A stretch of DNA of 22,591 nt from Hypsibius dujardini (GCA_001579985.1 LRSR01007274.1:1-22591); one strand, 5' to 3'. Counted from the first letter of the stretch, positions 11,121 to 20,550 are shown. Made by a program: numbers and translations. The notes: generated by a model not told the origin, from the letters alone.

Positions 11121-11264
11121 CAGACAAAATCACAGGCAGATACACACAGACACATACAGAGAAACTGACACATATACAGACCTAGCACAGACACAGACAC
11201 AGACACAGACACAGACACAGACACAGACACAGACACAGACACAGACACAGACACAGACACAGAT
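11121..11264. repeat. (ACAGAC)13 array with degenerate left shoulder
   Basis: Twelve ACAGAC units followed by ACAGAT occupy 11187-11264. Looser CACAGACACATACAGA-type sequence extends left to about 11121. The ending ACAGATATAGA matches the ending of the array at 6355-6365. Confidence 0.95.
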
Positions 11265-12542
11265 ATAGAGACCATTGGATATGCAGTCACACAACCGGAC
11301 TCGGACATGCAGACATGGAGACAAGTGGTATATCAATTGTATTTTAGCGCAACCAGATTCTTGTCTCTCATCACTACCTAGAGGCATCAGTCTAGACATG
11401 GGGTTTGAATTATGGACAGGTGTTTCAGCTCTTTTTCCTGAGAAAAACGATAAAGCCCCTATTCCTTCTCCAATTTCGTCTTTTGCTAATTATAATCTTC
11501 AGAGTCAAGCCGTGCAATGGTCAATTTTTCCATACATTATTGTCACTGCCTCTTCATGAAGAATTAAATATCCTACCACGGGATCATACTTTCACGCACA
11601 GTGGTCAGCAGTGCAGTCACCAGCACACCACCACCGAGGCCACAGACCACACCTTTTCATAAGGCATAATAAACCCATAAAAACGAAACTTATTTCCGTT
11701 TAGATGGCCAACGCGACAGGCAAAACGCAAAATTTTTAATCGACATCACAGGTCAAGATTTATCGTCCATTTCACGTTCCCCTCACTTGCCTCCCACTAC
11801 GCGAAATTAATATCACCACTACTGGCTATGGGTAATAAAACACCCAGTTCAGTGTTGTTTTTTTTCTCTTCAATAGACGAGCATCTCTTTTTTCAAATTT
11901 ATTTTTTCTCGCAGGCCTGAGCGAAGCTCTCAAGAGCCGATAAAAGGCCTAATGGTATAGGCGATTTTTGCCAATATAATCTTGGATTGATTACAGCTGG
12001 GGGCGTTTTTGTCAAAACCACACACACGTCCGTAAAATGGATCAAATCTGTGGACTTTCTTCGTCTTCTTCGTGCGCAATATGTATAATGTCTTAACGCC
12101 CCGCGGACAGATTACACATGCTCTTCTCCTCCCATTCTTTCTGGGTCAGGCCAGATGTTATTTCCATTGCACAGACAGATCTAGAGTATACCGGGTAATG
12201 CAAATGGCTTTGATCGGTCATACACCATTGCGAATTGGGACGCAATTTTTTGGTGGAGACAAGATGATGTGTCGTGGTCGTCGAAATATTGTAATTCCTC
12301 GGAGCACTTTGGCGTTGAGTGGACGACGTTGCATATATGCACAAAAGTCGTTATCCAGACGCGAAGATTTAAATTAGGATGTTTGCTTTGCGCTCGTTTT
12401 AATATCTTCCTTTCGATCAGAAAGTAGATCAAAGCTTTTTAACGTTGTTCGCTCGTTGACGCTTACGCCCAACTGGCAAGAGAATTTGAGGAACACAGTG
12501 GTCAGAGTAGCGAAAAGGATGAAGAGATCAAACTCCTTCAGA
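11265..12542. other. Unique sequence, no gene called
   Basis: About 1.3 kb. Overlapping plus-strand frames at 11275-11662 and a frame at 12072-12377 are open but unrecognisable. No promoter or splice cluster stands out. Confidence 0.45.
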
Positions 12543-12755
12543 GTCTGTGTCTGTGTCTGTGTCTGTGTCTGTGTCTGTGTCTGTGTCTGTGTCTGTGTCT
12601 GTGTCTGTGTCTGTATCTATGTCTGTATGCCTGTGTATGTATCTGTGCCTGTGCCTATGTCTGTGTTTGTGCCTGTGCCTATGTCTGTGTCTGTGCCTTT
12701 GCTTTTGCCTGTGTCTGTGTCTGTTTTGTGTCTGTGTCAGTGTCTCTGTGCTGTT
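12543..12755. repeat. (GTCTGT)12 array, reverse orientation, with degenerate right shoulder
   Basis: Twelve perfect GTCTGT units (12543-12614) are followed by ATCTAT and then degenerate CTGTGCCTGTGCCTATGT-type sequence to about 12755. It is the same family as the ACAGAC arrays to the left but inverted, and it marks the point where repeat orientation switches in this window. Confidence 0.95.
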
Positions 12756-13169
12756 CCAGGCGACTGGACTTGCATAGTAATTTAGACAAAATCTAAACTC
12801 TAATAGGAAGCGCAAAGGCTCCGTGATAGGGATCTACTCCGGTACGCATTCACCGGTCACCTTCTGTCGGAAAGTTTTACCAGCATGCAAGAATGGGTTA
12901 TATTTATGCGCCACTATTCTGGAATAGGGAATTCGTGCACATTCAACGGACACGCATTTGCCGACCGTTCGCGGTCAAATAAACTGGCAAATATTGATAC
13001 ATTATTGATTGTGATTATACGGATTATTCGACCGTATATGTGTATAAATGTACGATGTAGGGATGAAGGGGGAATCAAGGGATACAGCTTTCGTAGTCGC
13101 GGGATCAGGCCCATAGTACATGCATAGGAAAAGGTGTAAACAAAAGTATCTAAATGTACGGGAATGGCT
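12756..13169. other. Unique sequence, no feature seen
   Basis: About 410 bases of mixed composition. A plus-strand frame at 12885-13127 is short and unrecognisable. Confidence 0.45.
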
Positions 13170-13236
13170 CGAGAGAGAAAGATAGAGAGAGAGAGAAAGA
13201 GAGAGAGCGGATGTGGGAAGGGAGGGGGAAGAGATT
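13170..13236. repeat. (GA)n-rich purine tract
   Basis: GAGAGAGAAAGA-type sequence extends into GGGAAGGGAGGGGG, almost entirely purine on the plus strand. It could form a triplex. On the minus strand it would read as a CT-rich tail adjoining the tRNA-like segment at 13427-13474. Confidence 0.8.
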
Positions 13237-13239
13237 TGA

Positions 13240-13560
13240 CGGGAAGTCGGATGTGAAGGTGAGCGAACCACACAGTCTCACATCCCTCTCAATGGTCCCG
13301 CCTGTTTACTCTGTTCGAGTCCCTTTCCCCCATGGCTCGTCCGATCGGGTTAGGGATGATCACACGAGCGAGGGGAGCGATCCCTTCTGATTTATTGCCG
13401 CTTTCGGTGGAGAATCGTCCCGCGGGGACCCGAACGCGGACATTGTGGTCTTATGGCATTTTGATACACTACGGTACTGCAGCCTTTAGTACTCTGTCGT
13501 GGATTACGACAAAAGGGCCATTCCGCGTTCTGTTCACTGATCCTCCCCCGGGGGGCTAGT
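13240..13560 (-). mobile_element. Possible degenerate tRNA-derived SINE
   Basis: On the minus strand a B-box-like GTTCGGGTCCCC starts at 13435 and an A-box-like TAGTGTATCAA starts at 13471, in the right order. The spacing is about nine bases shorter than in a normal tRNA, and A-box position 15 and the GG of the D-loop are missing. The opposite strand translates to a string like GTRTRTLWSYGILIHYGTAA, which resembles spurious proteins often predicted over tRNA-derived repeats (from memory). A CT-rich microsatellite lies where the 3' tail would be. A second B-box-like GTTCGAGTC occurs on the plus strand at 13313-13321 without a partner A box. The boundaries are guesses and no target-site duplication was found. 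Confidence 0.3.
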
Positions 13561-13625
13561 TCAGTAAGAACGACCTGTCCCGGTGTGGCGTTTCCGCTGA
13601 CCTATTCACACACAATGCATAGCCG

Positions 13626-13792
13626 GGGTATTTCATATATATCTATGCAGGCCAATGGGGGATGAGATTAAGCAAAGTCTTCGCACTATATATAGTAGAA
13701 AATACACGAAGTTTTTTGTGTTCTTTGTCGTATAATAAAGTAACTTCTTTTTCAATACGTCATGCGTCTCAGTCCCTAAATGTGAAATACCC
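13626..13792 (+). mobile_element. Possible LTR remnant: CCAAT, TATA and AATAAA bracketed by an inverted repeat
   Basis: A 10-bp perfect inverted repeat (GGGTATTTCA at 13626-13635, TGAAATACCC at 13783-13792) brackets three elements. These are GGCCAATGG near 13650, TATATATA at 13687-13694 and AATAAA at 13734-13739. A TATA box followed within about 45 bases by a polyadenylation signal is the U3-R order of short retroviral-type LTRs and would not make sense for a normal gene. I found no matching target-site duplication, no primer-binding site and no second LTR. It could instead be a promoter for the downstream gene with a chance AATAAA, or the end of another transcript. Confidence 0.25.
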
Positions 13793-13829
13793 TCCTGTCA
13801 GATCTGTATAAGTATTGTACATGTAGGAA

Positions 13830-13992
13830 AAGATGGCGGACTGCGCCTACTGACCACTGTCCAGTGTATATGACTACGTAGGCACTCCATTGGCCTACGT
13901 GCACCCACCGACGCCTCTCAACCGGTTGTGCGTTAAGCCGACCAATCAGAGCATGTAGAGGGGTGTGGCTTGCTCTCCATTCAGTTCAGTCT
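13830..13992 (+). promoter_or_regulatory. Candidate RNA polymerase II promoter, possibly bidirectional
   Basis: Several elements sit together. A YY1-type core AAGATGGCGG lies at 13830-13839. A reversed CCAAT box (ATTGG) lies at 13889-13893, and a forward CCAAT box with the NF-Y-like context ACCAATCAG at 13941-13949. A GGGGTGTGG box starts at 13960. Two overlapping perfect initiator matches follow, TCAGTTC at 13981-13987 and TCAGTCT at 13986-13992. No TATA box lies at the usual distance from this initiator, and no downstream DPE is seen at +28. The reversed CCAAT lies between the arms of an 8-bp inverted repeat (13876-13883 and 13893-13900). The opposed CCAAT boxes would suit a divergent promoter. 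The forward CCAAT is only about 40 bp from the initiator, closer than typical, so the true start may lie further downstream. Confidence 0.45.
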
Positions 13993-14763
13993 GCATCTGA
14001 GACGACGCCGAATGACCGCAAGTCGGTCTGCGCTCTCTGTCTGTCTGCCAAGTTCACACCTGTGTTGCCTGTGTCCTCTCTCTGTCTGCCTGCCTGCGTC
14101 TGTTGCTTTTGCCGGTCTGCGCCTCTCTCTATTTGCCGGCTCGAATTTCTCATCAAATCCAATTCAAGGAAAGCCTTCTCTCGCAAAATCACTTCTCACA
14201 AATCCTTCTTCTCCCTCCCTCCCCTCAGTCACAATTTGCTCCAAGAAATTGCTAGTGTGTGCGTCTCTGAAAGTCCGGCTTTTTCAGCAGCCATTTTGCC
14301 TGAGGATCGTTAATATATATTGTTCACGCGCGTGGATAAAATTCCTTCCCTTACCTTCACCTGACTTTAAAATCCGTCACTCAAAATCTCATCATTCCCC
14401 CTTCGCTCTGTTGCAGATTTTTGCTGGAATCTGGATTTCTGCGGCTTGTATTTGATGTGAGTGATCGTCATCAAAGGGAAACGCCCTGATTGCCTGAAGT
14501 CTCACTGCAGTCCCGCCCCCTTGCCCGTTTTGCGCCCACCCCCCTCAGGGGTTCGGAGTGTTTTCCTATGCCGCACGCAGCCTCGACACTCAGCCAGCTT
14601 TCGCATTCTCCAATTCTCCACTTCGCAGAGGACTTCCTCGCCTGATTAAACAACTCCGGATACGGATTTTGGAGCGAGGTGTTGCGGCACACCGCGTGGA
14701 TTAAACCGGGGCCGAAGCACACCTGCACCCCCTGGGAAGGAAACCGCTCAATTGGACCACACG
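13983..14763 (+). other. Probable 5' untranslated / leader region
   Basis: This stretch lies between the candidate initiator and the ATG of the signal-peptide-like exon. It is pyrimidine-rich and carries CTGTCTG(C) runs at 14035-14103. If unspliced, it holds an ATG at 14012 that opens a 147-codon upstream frame (ending with TGA at 14453-14455), an ATG directly followed by a stop at 14455-14460, and a 25-codon upstream frame starting at 14568. Three acceptor-like sites with pyrimidine tracts end at 14416, 14548 and 14628, and a donor-like GAT|GTGAGT lies at 14457. Part of the region may therefore be spliced out, which would also remove the long upstream frame. The peptide of that frame is low-complexity, driven by the CTGTCTG repeats, and does not look like a real protein. 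Confidence 0.35.
14035..14103. repeat. CTGTCTG(C)-type short repeat in the leader
   Basis: Interrupted CTGT, CTGC and CTCT words lie inside the probable 5' leader. They give the cysteine- and leucine-rich appearance of the upstream open frames. Confidence 0.7.
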
Positions 14764-14821
14764 ATGGCCGCCTCACTGCCGGCTTGTCGTCACGTTTGGC
14801 GCTTCTTCTGTTTCCTGATGG
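14764..14821 (+). CDS. First coding exon of an unidentified, probably secreted or membrane protein (partial)
   Basis: The ATG at 14764 has a favourable eukaryotic context (A at -3, G at +4) and is the first in-frame ATG after an in-frame TAA at 14647-14649. The exon encodes MAASLPACRHVWRFFCFLM and the first base of one more codon, then meets a consensus donor (G|GTGAGT, intron starting at 14822), giving a phase-1 junction. The peptide has a basic N-terminal part with Arg and His, followed by an aromatic and aliphatic run (FFCFLM), which resembles the start of a signal peptide. A phase-1 intron cutting off the signal-peptide exon is a common design in animal extracellular and receptor genes; that is family knowledge, not proof. 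The rest of the protein is not in the window or not recognisable, so no function can be assigned. The exon is short enough to be a chance combination of ATG and donor, but the promoter-like segment upstream supports it. Confidence 0.45.
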
Positions 14822-15030
14822 GTGAGTCCGGTTGTGAAACCAAAGAATGTTGTTTTTTTTCTATTGACTGCGGGAGATGGGGAGAAATGGGCGCTGAATA
14901 TTGAAATTTTGTTTGATTAGGAACTGATTGATTGGTTGATTAGTTGACCGAGAAATTGCGTTTCAGGAACGGCTGGTTGATTGATCTGTTTTCGTTGCTT
15001 GATGGATTCCATTGGAAATGATTCTTTTTA

Positions 15031-15123
15031 GTCTGTCTGCCTGTCTGCCTGCCTGTCTGTCTGTCTGTCTTGTTGTGTTTGCCATCCTGCCTGTCTGTCT
15101 GTGTCTGTCTATAAGTCTGTCTG
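15031..15123. repeat. (CTGT/CTGC)n array
   Basis: CTGTCTGC words followed by (CTGT)n at 15053-15069 and again at 15091-15109. It is CTGT orientation on the plus strand, about 0.2 kb into the putative intron. Confidence 0.85.
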
Positions 15124-16319
15124 TTTCCGTGGCTTCGTTTTGTCTCTTCCGAATGTTTCCCGTGAGCAAGTGTGATTGTATATCATGTATAGTTTATTTT
15201 GGTATCCGACCATTAATTAGCCTGAATGTTTGTCTGTGCTTGTTCAAGAGCACCACAAGAGGTGTCTCCAATTTCACTTCCCCAAGCGACAAGCCCACCA
15301 AACCGACTTTGCCCTTTCTTGCACGTCTTGATGTCTCCCACCCAGCAGGATAACCGGCTAAATTCGTTTAGTTATCTTTACCGGCATAAACCACACCGCT
15401 AGTCAATCAATAATCAACTATTGAAATCCGCAACACAAGCAAGACAATCAATCAATCAAGTTCTCGTCGCTTGCACTGACTCTCAGGATGCGCAGTTTTA
15501 CACACTCACTCTTTTCCGCATGACATCACTTTACGGCTATACTTACACTAACAGTCCCATTGCTGCTTTTTTGAGATCATCTAGCTCACGCAACCTCCGG
15601 TAGTCGCGTCTTTCGCTTTTTCAGTCAAGTAACCTATAATTACAGCGACACAGGCAGACACACACATAGACAAGTGGGCGGGAGTGGAGAAGGGGGAGGC
15701 CTAATTATGATCACCTCTGCGTTTTTTTACAGCGACTTGAACTGATCCACTTCGTGGCGATGAGGGAAGAGAGACGGAGGAAAAAGTTGCCAATTTTTTG
15801 GTCTAATTGTCTCTCATTTGCCTGAGCACGTTCAGTCAGCCGGAAGCGGCTCGTTGACATTAGACACACACACAGAGACATTAAGACATTTCAGGCACAA
15901 CCAAGGTTAAGAGAGTGGAAAGAACACGCTCTTCCGTTTTCCGTGCCGGTGCATCGCTAATTAGTCGGCCTGAATTATTTCTGCGTGTGTGAGTTTATTT
16001 TTTTAACGGGAAAATGTTGCAACTGTCTGTCTGCAAATACATCTAGTCAAGTGCGGCGTGTCTGTCTTGCCTGCCTCTGTGGCGGTATCCTTGCGATTAC
16101 CATTTTTTTCAGGCCGATTGTGTGGTTGTGTGTTTGGCTTGTGTAAGCTACCGCTCGCGCTGTCCATGTGGAGTGGATTACGCTTTTTTATTGTGGTCCT
16201 TATAGACTTGATTGAAGGTTATTCCCAGCTGCAATGGAGACGATCATGTCTCACCCGGGCAATAGACAATGTCTGAACTGAGCGATTTGACTCCCGGTTT
16301 GCAGGACAATTGACCACTT

Positions 16320-16480
16320 GAAAATAAAACTTATTTCTGAAATAAAATATATTTACCATTTATTTTTCTGATTTTTTTAGTTATTATTTCGGATATTTTC
16401 TAATTATTTTTTGAACATAGTTTATTGTTTCCAGCTTAAAATTCGGTCGTTATTTTAATAAATTTTTTGAAAGTTTGACA
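16320..16480. repeat. AT-rich low-complexity region
   Basis: Rich in AATAAA and TTATTT. It includes a 15-base palindrome-like string, TTATTTCTGAAATAA, at 16331-16345, related to the TTTCTGAAATAAA at about 1328. Together with the similar patch near 1.3 kb it may mark attachment-type DNA; that is inference. Confidence 0.6.
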
Positions 16481-16527
16481 AAAGGGATTTTAATATTTAG
16501 CCAGCGTTTGAGACGCGATATCAGGTT

Positions 16528-16547
16528 GGGGGAGGGGGGGGGGTGGG
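16528..16547 (+). other. G-quadruplex-capable G tract
   Basis: Five G, A, ten G, T, three G in a row. This supplies four or more G-runs of three on the plus strand with very short loops, enough for an intramolecular quadruplex in DNA or in an intronic transcript. Confidence 0.75.
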
Positions 16548-17570
16548 CAATTGGTAATGCGATTCCTTCGACAACGACTGTTTAATCGGGGTGTTCTGGT
16601 TGAAAGGCGTCCTAAAGTTAAACTCACATTCTCCCCTTGATCTTTAAAGTTCACCCGAGAGACAGACAGAGAGAGAGCTGAGCTTATGTCTGCATTAGCC
16701 ACACAGTACCAGTAAAGATTTTAAATAATAACCATGCCGTTTTCTCGCTGATTGTGCCGGTTGATTAAACACTTGACTACAGGTGAAACATTACAACATT
16801 TGCATTTCGAAATCTTTTAAATTGCCCGATTTATCGAACTTCGAAAGTCCTGCCTTCTTTATTAAACGCAACTGTTATTTAATTAAATTAATTTTTTTGT
16901 GAGAAAAAATATGGAAGCCGGTATGGAAAACGTGCAGCGAGAATAATCGTCACTTTACCCCGTATTTCGTGTTGATTGATTGTTGATTGGTTGTTGCAAC
17001 AAAAAACGCCATGGCGGATTTGGAGGGTTGCCGTGTGCACCTTGCTTTGCGAGTCCAGCTGTGCTTGCCAGTAGACGACAAGACGTCAAACGACGATTGA
17101 TGGGACGCTTTGTACGCCGGACGGACGGACGACGGAGAACATGCTGACTGACCAGCGTCCACTATCGCCGCCGTCCATCGCGCTCTCAGCGCTGCCTGTC
17201 TGCCTTGTCTGTACTGCATCAAGCAAGACGACAAGACCGCTTATTCCAAACTTCCAAGAAGTGAGATTTGCAGATTTCAAGAGGGAGACAAAGAGGTTTG
17301 CACAGGCCGTGTCGGTGCACACCCTCTGCCTGCCTTGCCTGCCTGACTGGAGCAATTGGCAATGAAACGACCATGTCTGTCTGAAGTCCTGGCTATCGGC
17401 CATCTTGCTTGTTCTGGCTGACTGACCTGCAGTCCGATCGACCAGCGCTACACGTACCTGCAAAATCAATAAACGTGTGAAGGAAGGAAGGCCGGACACA
17501 AAAAGATTACTCCCATGAGAGAAGAGGTAAGAGCGCGTCCCGGAAATCTTTTAAAACGAGCGATCACTTC

Positions 17571-17675
17571 ACAGACACACAGACACAGACAAGGGATTGT
17601 GTGGAGCAGCAGGCAGACAATCAATTTCGTATACTGCATAGGGCACACGTAGACAAACACAGAGACAGGCATATA
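17571..17675. repeat. Degenerate ACAGAC/CAGA repeat
   Basis: ACAGACACAGACA followed by scattered GACAGGC and AGACAAACACAGAGACA words. It is CAGA orientation, against the CTGT majority of the right half. Confidence 0.65.
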
Positions 17676-18029
17676 TATGAACACTGTTGTAGGGGTGCTG
17701 GTAAAATGTGCAACAATATCGTAATTTTCTGTGGTAATATTTGCACTAATATTCCCACGCCGGTGATCATAATGGGCCACCCTGTCCGTTTGTCCCTCCC
17801 GGGATCCGGCGTGGGCTGAGTTGAGAGTTGAGGGGAGGTTTTAAAGTTTCCCCACGCTCTCTAATGTAAACTACTGACCAGCTGGATCGCGTCTTCGGGT
17901 CAAAATATTGATGCGAAGAAAGTTTGTAGGATTCACTGAGTGCGAACAGACAAATTAGCAGTTCGAACAGCCCAGACATACACGGACTTGCTTGGCAGAC
18001 ATTTGTGCCAGCACAAGACATAGGAGAGA

Positions 18030-18146
18030 AGGGGAAAGAGAGACAGGGAGGCAAACAGACTGCAGACACAAACAAAGAGGGAGTCGGGCAGGCAGATAGA
18101 CAGACAGACATCAACGAGTCGTTAGGTTGAGAGATAGACAGACATA
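18030..18146. repeat. Degenerate CAGA array
   Basis: GAGACAGGGAGGCAAACAGAC and later CAGATAGACAGACAGACA words, in CAGA orientation on the plus strand. Confidence 0.75.
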
Positions 18147-18656
18147 CACTGTATCGATCCATTATTATGATTATCGAATTAACCAAATTCTTAATCAGCT
18201 TTATTATTCCTCCCTCACACAGGCAGCCACGGCACATATTACAACCTGGAAGGCATCAACAATACGGGGGATGAAAACTGCCCCACAACAAATCCAGTCA
18301 GTCAGTCGGCACGGTGAAAATAGACTCTCCCGGGAAGCCTATAAAGTTTTCCCATTTCCATCGATCGCACCACCACCACATCACCGTCATCTGAACACCA
18401 CCCCACGTTCGCCACCTTTCCCTTCCTGTCACACGGGCACGGACGAACGGACTACCTGGAGCGACGCTTTGAACGACGGCGAGGCGATCGGATGGGGAAG
18501 GGGGGAGATCAGGTTGCCTGCAAAGTGACCACTGACCAGGAGGGTGCTCTGCAGGCCTCTTCACCAACACGCCGGGGATTTAATGAGGCACGGCATTCAA
18601 GTGCTCTGATTACGCGCGCGCGGGGCAGGCAGGCACTGATGAGACTTTTCGCCCCG

Positions 18657-18712
18657 GTGTCTGTCTGTCTGTCTGAAAATTATCATAATTTTTCTTGTCT
18701 CTCTGTCTGCCT
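18657..18712. repeat. Short CTGTCTG runs
   Basis: (CTGT)4 near 18660-18675 and a second short run of CTCTCTGTCTGCC at 18699-18711. Confidence 0.7.
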
Positions 18713-19284
18713 ACCGTCACGGACGCTTCTTCTTCCCCTGGCTGCATTATCATTGAATTATCATACTGCAGGTAGCAGTGTGCGCCGGAATCCCTGGGGG
18801 CTCTCTTTGTCTGGATTTTCGGTCCTTCTCTCTGTCTGCTTGCCGGTCAAAGTGTCTTTTGTTCTTACTACCTGGCAAATCTCTTCTTCGTTTTCGGAGT
18901 GGGACGTCCTCCAGAAGGAAGCTCGAAGCCAGTCACCCGGACTGCACGGCGACGCCTCCTTAAATATCGGGATGGGTGGAAAACGGTGGCTGTGTGCGTG
19001 ATGATGATGACGGAGGAACCGGTCAGCGACCACGCGCGGTGTGGATGTGGTCAACCGTGTCTATGTGCACCTTTGTGTTGCCTGTCTGACTGACTGACTG
19101 TCGGTATCGCTTTACAATTAAGCGCGACGCCGTATTTCACGCATCTTTAACTGGTAGAATGTATACCAATTTGGAATTTGAGTGGAGGGAGAGGGAATAT
19201 GGCTTAAAACTTTCCGGGATTTATTTTTATATTATTGACCAAACTAATTAGTCTTAAGTATTGGCAACATAGGAACTGCCGCAG

Positions 19285-19505
19285 ATGTCTGAAAGTCTGG
19301 CTGATATTCGTCGAGTTTGCCTGCCTGAATGCAGTCATGTCTGGATTGTGAGACTGTATGTCGGTTTCTGTCTGTATGCCACAACAGTCATCCAGTCTGT
19401 TGTGTGTCTGTCCAATGTATGCCTAATGTCTGTCATTGATTTACCTGGTCACTCTGATGTCTGTCTGTGTGTCTGTCTGCCGAATAATCACATGTCTGTC
19501 TGGTC
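19285..19505. repeat. Dispersed CTGTCTG-type repeat zone
   Basis: CTG, TGTCTG and CTGTATG words occur every few bases for about 220 bases, in CTGT orientation, without a perfect array. It looks like a decayed microsatellite. Confidence 0.65.
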
Positions 19506-20204
19506 GTTCATCGTTTCGTACCTGTCGGCAGTTTAAATTCTTTCTTTCAATCCAATTCCACTCAGAACAATTAGCGGAATTTAATGCGAGAGTTCACTGC
19601 CTGTTGATCCGCATTCTCCAGGCAATTGTCTTGATCCTGTCTGTGTATTGCAATACCGAATTCCACCACCGTCACTGACCGCCATGCCGGAATCCAGAGC
19701 AGAGTCGCACCACCAATTGATTCCCACTATTCACCAGCCACCCGTATTATGACAACCTCAAAACGCCGACCCCGACCATGGAAGGCTGTTCGACATAGGC
19801 AAATTGTTCCTGTGGTGCCTTTCAAGAGGGGCCCACAATTAGGGAAGGAAGGCTGCTGCCTGTGTGCCTGAAAGTGCAATTATGCCCGGCACTTCCTCTC
19901 CCAAGCTCTCTCTCTCTTGCCTCGATGGTCGACGCCTGAAAATTCAAATTCACTACTCAACCTTGCATTCATATTTATTCTCTCATAACCCATATACACA
20001 CCGGCATATTCGGTGTGTGTGAGAGAAAGAGAGGGAGTCGGGAAGGACTGGCCGCGGTCGTGCCTGAGAAATGATTCATAATTACCGGTGGCCGGCTGGT
20101 CAACTGAACCAGCACAGGCAAATCGATGCGCGATTTCAAGTTACACCGGGGCGGGATAGGCGCCGAAGATGGAGGGCTTCAACGTGGCACCTCTGGCGTC
20201 ATGT

Positions 20205-20550
20205 CTGCCTAATTTGTATATTCATTTCGGACCTTTCCCTTGAGTGGCTGATTGACTGTCTGGTTTGCGCGTGGATCATGCGTCTGCCAGCCTTGCTGCC
20301 TGTATAGGTTGTCTGTCTGGTGCCTGTCTATAGTTTTTGTCTGTCTATTGTTTCAGGTGCTTGTCTGTTTGTTGGTCTATCCATGTACCTTTTTTTCAGC
20401 CTGTGAACTTGTCTATGTATGCCTTCTCCGCCTTTTTGCTTGCTTGTCTACCGTATTTCGTCTGCCTGTACAAATGGCTGATTGTCTGTCTACCTGCTTT
20501 TCCGTCTATATTATATGTCTTAGTGCCTGTCTGTCTGTCTAGGTCTAGTA
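20205..20550. repeat. Decayed CTGTCTG repeat zone
   Basis: A 340-base stretch rich in GTCTG, CTGCCTG and TGTCTAT words ends in a clean (CTGT)n run at 20527-20541. It is CTGT orientation on the plus strand. The open frames across it are repeat translations. Confidence 0.75.

Noticed and set aside
7488-11264. Hexamer arrays considered as tails of one mobile-element family
   Set aside because: The left and right flanks of the arrays at 4069, 6277, 7488, 8517 and 11187 were compared by eye and share no element-like sequence beyond CAGA-type words.
4069-12755. Regularly recurring identical repeats, considered as a CRISPR array
   Set aside because: The repeats are contiguous hexamers without unique spacers of constant length, in eukaryotic-type DNA.
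13313-13321. Perfect B-box match GTTCGAGTC on the plus strand, considered as a tRNA gene
   Set aside because: The flanking bases do not form a T-arm stem and no A box lies at tRNA distance upstream.
13970-14455. Plus-strand open frame of 161 residues in the leader
   Set aside because: It starts upstream of the candidate initiator and is pyrimidine-repeat-driven. It is treated as an upstream frame in untranslated sequence.
18492-19001. Plus-strand open frame of 169 residues
   Set aside because: It contains translations of CTGTCTGCC words, shows no family resemblance and lacks supporting splice or promoter signals.
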